Assembly: GCF_036785885.1 (NCBI RefSeq)
Contig: NC_092312.1
Location: 13,038,001-13,102,000, forward strand
Direction of reading: 5' to 3'
DNA from: Coffea arabica
Lineage: Eukaryota; Streptophyta; Magnoliopsida; Gentianales; Rubiaceae
Length of the DNA stretch: 64,000 bases
Positions within the stretch are counted from its first letter, which is position 1, and every line of letters begins with the position of its first letter. This document shows positions 58,660-64,000 of the stretch, piece by piece. A program made the position numbers and the translations under genes. Under the pieces are notes generated by a model. The model was not told the DNA's origin. It made no database searches and saw only the letters and a program-made list of their open reading frames with translations.

Positions 58660-59360
58660 ATGGTCAAATCAAGAAAAAATGCAGTGAATATATTTCTCTA
58701 CGATTCATCCTCTCCAAGTTCTTTCCTAAGAACATTTTGTTCGTTTGTACTTCTCGCATTATTGTCTTCACCTCAGCATGCGATAGGATGCTATACATCA
58801 ATCTTTGCCTTTGGCGATTCACTGACTGATGCTGGAAACTATCTGGAGCTATATCCACATTTAGTCCCACATCATAAACCTCCCCATTTTTTCTTTCCAC
58901 CCAATGGAGAGACCTACTTTCATTACCCTACTGGCAGATGCTGCGATGGTCGTCTCATGATAGATTTCTTTGGTCTGTATCATCTAATTAATGTATAGAT
59001 TCAACACATATACTATATACGTTGTACACTAGAATTGAAGCCCATGTTTTTTTTTTTTTGGTTTTGCTATTTAATATTTTTGTTACCATTAATCTATTGC
59101 TTTGCAATGGATTGTTTGCATATCGGTCTGTTTTGTAGCTGAATATTTTGGACTTCCACTCCTACCAACATATTTTGGTGGTAAGAACAATGAAAGCAAC
59201 AGAAATTTCGACTCTGGTGTGAATTTTGCAGTTGTAGGGCCTCCAGTACTAAATATTTCATTCTATGAACAAAAAGGACTAGTCTACTCATGGCCTTACT
59301 CCATGAAGGATCAGCTGAATTGGTTCAAAGATTTGCTGCCAATTCTTTGCAGATCTGCAA
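58660..59360 (+). CDS. GDSL esterase/lipase, exons 1-2 only
   Basis: Exon 1 (58660-58972, ATG 58660) encodes a hydrophobic signal segment (about residues 22-41) and block I, FAFGDSLTDAGNYLE, with the nucleophile Ser, then HYPTGRCCDGRLMIDFF. Exon 2 (59139-59360) encodes AEYFGLPLLPTYFGG, the block-II region NFAVVGPPVL and DQLNWFKDLLP. Junctions fit GT-AG with matching phase 1. The family is the secreted plant SGNH esterases near At1g28580 and acetylajmalan esterase. No exon 3 follows on this strand: the next matching exons (3-5) lie on the opposite strand at 64000-61978. On its own it lacks the catalytic Asp and His. It is either a truncated gene or the front half of a gene split by inversion. 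Confidence 0.82.
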
Positions 59361-59771
59361 GTAAGTTTTTCCCTGACTATTAGTGTAAAGATTTCTTGGC
59401 ATCAACGGATTTGGAAGCAGGATGCTTAATCTATATTCAAATTAATGTATAGCCGCACAAATTATATAAAAAAAAAAAAAAAAACAAGGGTAAAATACCA
59501 AAAAACTCCTTATGGTTTACTAAATGTTTAATTTAACTCCTCCTAATTTGGAAACCTACACTATAACTTCCTGTGGTTTCAACTAATTTGAAAATTGGAC
59601 GGAAAGCATCCAATCTAACGGTTATACATGAAATCTAACGGTTAACGATTAGATGCTTTCTTTCCAATTTTCAATTTTAACCAACTATGTGTAGATAAAG
59701 AATTTGGGTTAGGAAGTTTTCATATTTATTGCCATCATAATACAAGTATACTTGAAGATAATAGAAGGTTG

Positions 59772-59833
<62 letters not shown>

Positions 59834-61309
59834 ACCATAAATGATTACAATGAATTACACAATTAAAGAATGAGGGCGTATTAGGAAGTACAAAACTAAC
59901 GGGCCGCTTGGTTAAAGGGTTTGGGAATCACAGAATGGAATAAACCCCTTATTTGTTGCTTGGGTTAAGCCTATTGGAATGTAATTTCTAGAATCATTTC
60001 TAAAAAATCGGACATATCCAATTTTCGAGCAAATTGGGAGGTTTTGGACAAAACCCTCAACTTATTCCGGAGCAAAAAAGTTTATGACGGACCTACCATC
60101 TCTTTCTCTCCATCACACGCCGCACCTTCTGTTCTTCTTTTTCATCAGATTTCCTGTCTCTTCTACTTCATCATTTAATCTTCATCTCTTATTCAAAATT
60201 TCTTGAAAAAAAAAATCTAAAGTAGATCTAAATGGAATAGAAATGAGCAAATATCTTCAGCGATAAAGAAGAGCAGATTTCAAGTTAGAGATAGGAATTC
60301 GGCAAGAAGCAGGACCGATCGGTAAGATAACATTAATTATTCTCATTCCAAAACACTAAGACCCACTGTAGATAAGATAGATAGACAGCCAAACAGATAG
60401 AAGAGAACCTTACCATTTCCCCGTTAACCAGGGACCGCTTCGCGGCCAGTGCTATTGATAGTCCGAGATTGGGCCGTGTTGGCCCGATTCAATTTCAACC
60501 ATTTATTTCAAAATTGGGATAATTTTATATGCCTCCCCTGATGTTTATCCTAGTTACAGTTACCTCCCCTACTGTTTCAATAATTACACTTACCGCCCTT
60601 GATTGGTTGAAAAGACTTTAGTAACCTTTGACTTTTGAAGCCTGTCAAAAAGATAAAGGCGACAAAAAATCAAAAGTAACGAGATAATGAGAGAACCAAA
60701 CGTCACCTACCACCTCAGTTCTCTTCTCCACACTTTCCACTGATTTTTTTTTTGACCTTGTACAACCTTCTGTAAAAACCCTAACAAGGAAGCCACTAAA
60801 AAGAACACGGCTCAAATAGAAATTGAGATATGGGGATACTCCACAATCTCTTCTATTTCTCCAGACCTTTCTTTTTCTTTCTTTGAGTCTATATACTTGA
60901 TTGTGTAAAGTTTCTTTGAATCTAATGGTTGCCTCTATTTGACTATTTGTATTTGTTGGTAGTTTTTCGACAAGGGATATTCGTTTCGTCTCTAATTAAT
61001 GAAAATTTTAAAATATAAATAAAAAATTTAATCCTTTGACCTATAAATTTATGAAAAGCTTTTAAATTCTGTCCGCGATCAATTGCTCTCTAAGAATAGT
61101 TGGTTAAAGACTTTTCCCATTGACTGATGGATTTTACTCTACCATAACCCGACTTGATGTAGACAATACAATACGAGCCATGCATCTTAGTTGTCACTTC
61201 CGGCCACCACCACAAGTAACCTGTAAGCCTGTAAATAAATGAATCTATATAATTGGCACGATGACCATGCAAGGATCTTTGCATCTGCTCATCTTTAATG
61301 ATATCCACG
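59361..61309. other. Intergenic between the two GDSL halves
   Basis: Contains a dispersed-repeat end at about 59476-59700, with an internal inverted pair (ttggacggaaagcatc against gatgctttctttccaat). An AT microsatellite follows. A possible TIR element at about 59899-60434 has ends gggccgcttggttaa and, inverted, gcggtccctggttaac. A Mutator-like end lies at 60511-60560 (gggataatttta, cctcccctg). No gene. Confidence 0.45.
59777..59820. repeat. (AT)22 microsatellite
   Basis: 44 bases of pure AT, followed by gtatgtatgtat. Confidence 0.95.
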
Positions 61310-61311
61310 TA

Positions 61312-61640
61312 CTACCTCCCTTTTTTTATAACTGATGTTTAAGGTTTTACACACCAATTAAAAAAAGTTTTTCGTTGTACCAATTAAATCTATACACTAC
61401 TTTCCTGTTGTACCCTCATTAATTATCCAATTCACTCATATTTTCTCTCACTAGAGTATTAAATAGTACTGTTTTACTAGGCCAAAAGTAATGCAAACTA
61501 ACTCCCACCAATTATGAAAAGAGAGATAAAAGGGTAAAATTGTGAAAAAATAATTAATGCTGCATGGGAATAATAAAACGACATATAAAAGTACTTAAGA
61601 GCAAATTTCTTAAACGTCAGCTATAAAAAAAGGGAGGGAG
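61312..61640. mobile_element. Stowaway MITE (329 bp)
   Basis: The inverted ends are about 35 bases long: left ctacctccctttttttataa and right, in inverse, ctccctccctttttttatag, both continuing ctga(t/c)gtttaag. TA lies on each side (61310-61311 and 61641-61642). The CTCCCTCC start and TA target are diagnostic of Stowaway (Tc1/Mariner). Confidence 0.9.
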
Positions 61641-61977
61641 TATTACAAGTCTACGTGCTCGGACTCTAGTGGGGGAGGTGTCAGCAAGTGGGAGACGGGG
61701 TCGTTTTAAGTGGGGCGACAAACGATGCTTCTGCTGATCTGCTCCATGTCTCCCCACGTCCCCCGCTTGAGTTGGCTTTCGACAATTGAAATTAGGGTCC
61801 GAAGTTTTGGCACCAGAAATAAAAGTTGTCAATTTTAATCCAAGAAATAATAAGCCCAAGTTCTAGATTGGATGCCATTCAATAAAATTACTCCACTAAT
61901 TTCACCAAAAAAAAAAAAAAGCTGCCAGGTTTCAGGAAGCCTCTTGATACACACTACTATTATCCAAGTAGTTTTAT

Positions 61978-64000
61978 TTATCTTGTAGTAGCAGTGGCTG
62001 CTGAAGAATATCCAGATTCCTCAGTGATTAAACTGCAAGAAGAGTTGATGTGAGGAGCGGTGTAAGGCCCTTCTAATAAACTTTTGGTGATAAATCTGTA
62101 TGCAGCTTCAGTACAGTGAGCCCCATCCCAGCTGATATATAAAGATGGCTGAGCACAAGCTCTCGAGGGTGGGTCGCCACACACAGCGTCGGAGTCATAA
62201 TTGTAGGGGATGCCTCCCGCACCACAGCAGGCCGTTAGAGGTTCTCCCCCAAACCCTTAAAAAAGACATTCACAAGAACATTATGTCATTGATTAAACAC
62301 TTAAAAAAGAACAATATAGGAACTTCAAATGTGGTTATCACCAAAGCTTAACTTCTTTATTTCCTTTTGTTCTATAGAATAAATTCCCTTTCATGATTAA
62401 ACATAGACAGCTTTATAGCAGATGTAATAACCTTACACCTATTAACACTAGTTCTATACCCTCCAATCAAGGTTGCCGAAACAATGCTTCATTTGATTTT
62501 GATGATTTAGACAATGGTTTGTGTAAAAGAAACGAACAGATATAGAAGATCATACAACTAATCTACATGAATAAAGAAGAAAAAAAGAGAGAGAGAGAGA
62601 GAGAGAGAGCATTACCATATTGTTCTGGAGAGAGATAAAGCTGCATGAGAGCATCGTAATAATTGGCATACATTACTACTGCATTACGATGCCTTTGCCG
62701 AATTCGAGTTAACTCTGCTTGAAGTAGTTCATTGTGATACTTGGAGAAATCGTTTAACCAAATGAGACAACCTGTTATTGGATCATAATCTTCTTTCTTA
62801 TAGCCCTTGAACATTGTTAAAGAAATTGGCAAACATCCATCTGGCAGCATTCCAGGAACCATGATGTTCTTCACTCCAAGATTGATCAATTCCTACATCA
62901 GGAAGATGCAAACTACATATTTTCGGACTTACACTGATATTCTTAAGAATGGAAGCATGCGAGACCATAATCCAAAACATTTGTAAATCTTCAAAGGAAA
63001 TTGTTTTTTTTTTTTTTGTTGACACAATAGTTTCTATTTCATACCTACTCTTACTCTATACTAAGGGAGATGGACTGGGGCCAATGGAGAACCTATTCAA
63101 AGAAAATTGCTTTTAGGCCAATGGAAAATTTACTTGTGTATTGAGGTGCAGAATTTAACACAATGTATCAGTTTCGTGGCTAAGTACTTCCTAGACCTCC
63201 TTTTTGGGAATCTGAAATATCTATTGCTACTTATTGCCCCATTAAAATTTCGAGTCAATATATGAAACAATACAATATCTACTTACGTGGTTACGATTAT
63301 CATCTCTATTCTTAGGATTAACGTTTTGGTTAGGCTATTAACTCAAGGACATGAGTTAGCAGCTGCAAAGTTCTTGACTTGACTCTCAAATCCTTCCTCC
63401 TTCCTCCTTTTCCTTTGTCGCGAGCCTCCCTTGAACAAAAAAAATCTTGTGGTACCCAAAAGGCTTTAGTACTATTCATTGGCATACATAACATAAGGAT
63501 GACCCATGTACACAGAGATTCTTCCTTTGTCCCTTGCGTTAGAAAGAGGGTCCAACCTCAATGTCTTTAGTTCCCCCCTCCCTCTCCTAACCTCCCCTGC
63601 CTTCCATGCATTTTTTTCTCTCTCTCTAGATAGCTACAACTGCCACTTCGTTTCCATCAAAAAGAGAGAGAGAAAAAAAAAAAAGAGTTTTACGAGCATC
63701 ATTTTTTACACCAAAACTTTATATTCGATTAGTCAAATTTTAATTTGTTTCAATTGGGTCATTTCAATATATGGAATTGGAAAATTGTGAAAGTGAAAAT
63801 GCTACTTGGCACTTTGGTGAGAAACAATTTCTCTCTCTTTTTTTTATTCATTTCAAGAAAACCAACCTAAGGCACAAAAAATATCAGATTCTTACTTGAA
63901 TAGAAATGCTAATGGCATTAATAACCAGAGGAACCAAAGTTTTTGTCTCCTCCAAACTTCTTCCTTGAAGGAAGGAATGGCCATAGTCGTTGCCACCGAA
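61978..64000 (-). CDS. GDSL esterase/lipase, exons 3-5 (5' part beyond window or at 58660)
   Basis: Exon 3 enters at the right edge (64000-63896) with FGGNDYGHSFLQGRSLEETK, block III. Exon 4 is 62892-62616 (ELINLGVKNIMVPGMLPDGC to SPEQYG). Exon 5 is 62255-61978 (GFGGEPLTACCGAGGIPYNY, then block V with the catalytic Asp and His in SWDGAHCTEAAYR). Splice sites are good and the frame is continuous. It is a secreted carboxylesterase of the same subfamily as the plus-strand exons 1-2 at 58660. The missing exons 1-2 may lie to the right of the window, or may be those on the other strand, if the locus was inverted. No lesions in the visible part. Confidence 0.88.
62587..62609. repeat. GA microsatellite in GDSL intron 4
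   Basis: About 11 GA units, located five bases inside the intron after the exon-4 donor of the minus-strand GDSL gene. On the transcript it is a CU run. Confidence 0.9.

Overview
This window is nuclear DNA from a flowering plant, most likely a eudicot. The coding regions are broken by GT-AG introns and set in AT-rich, transposon-filled DNA. The gene families are typical of plants: pyruvate decarboxylase, an STP hexose carrier, a PPR protein, a berberine-bridge-enzyme-like oxidase, a TAXIMIN peptide and GDSL esterases. I cannot name the species.

Left part (1-26361). A partial CPRD49-like GDSL esterase lies at 2861-3344 (minus), with only its first two exons visible. An AT-rich stretch with terminal-inverted-repeat elements follows, including a clear 701-bp non-autonomous hAT element at 9439-10139. 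Next is a complete, young LTR retrotransposon (10363-18202, minus orientation). It has 1,244-bp LTRs, a CTTCA target duplication, a tRNA-Asp primer site and one gag-like ORF but no pol. An intact single-exon BBE-like oxidase gene (19167-20870, minus) lies beside it, then about 5.5 kb without genes.

Middle (26362-41430). Two nearly complete transposons dominate. One is a full-length L1-type LINE (26378-32171, minus) with a 16-bp target duplication; its ORF1 is open and its ORF2 is broken by a few point lesions. The other is a MuDR-type Mutator element (35462-41205) with 198-bp TIRs and a 9-bp target duplication. It carries a lightly damaged transposase gene and, convergent to it, an intact gene for a GRF-zinc-finger/coiled-coil/membrane protein. 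Each gene starts just inside one TIR, as in maize MuDR (mudrA/mudrB), but the second protein is of a different kind. This is the most interesting system in the window.

Right part (41431-64000). The main host genes are here: a TAXIMIN-type cysteine-rich peptide (two exons), a seven-exon pyruvate decarboxylase with a TATA box, a convergent three-exon STP hexose/H+ symporter with a TATA box, and an intronless E-class PPR gene. Downstream of the PPR gene lies GDSL esterase material of the At1g28580/acetylajmalan-esterase type: a decayed copy (56380-57745, plus), exons 1-2 of another copy (58660-59360, plus), and exons 3-5 on the opposite strand (61978 to past the right edge). This last arrangement is what an inversion inside one gene would give, although two separate genes are also possible. 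A Stowaway MITE lies between the two halves.

The host genes do not form a pathway. Pyruvate decarboxylase (fermentation) and the hexose carrier (sugar import) share a 3' intergenic gap of 322 bp, but that is ordinary plant gene packing.
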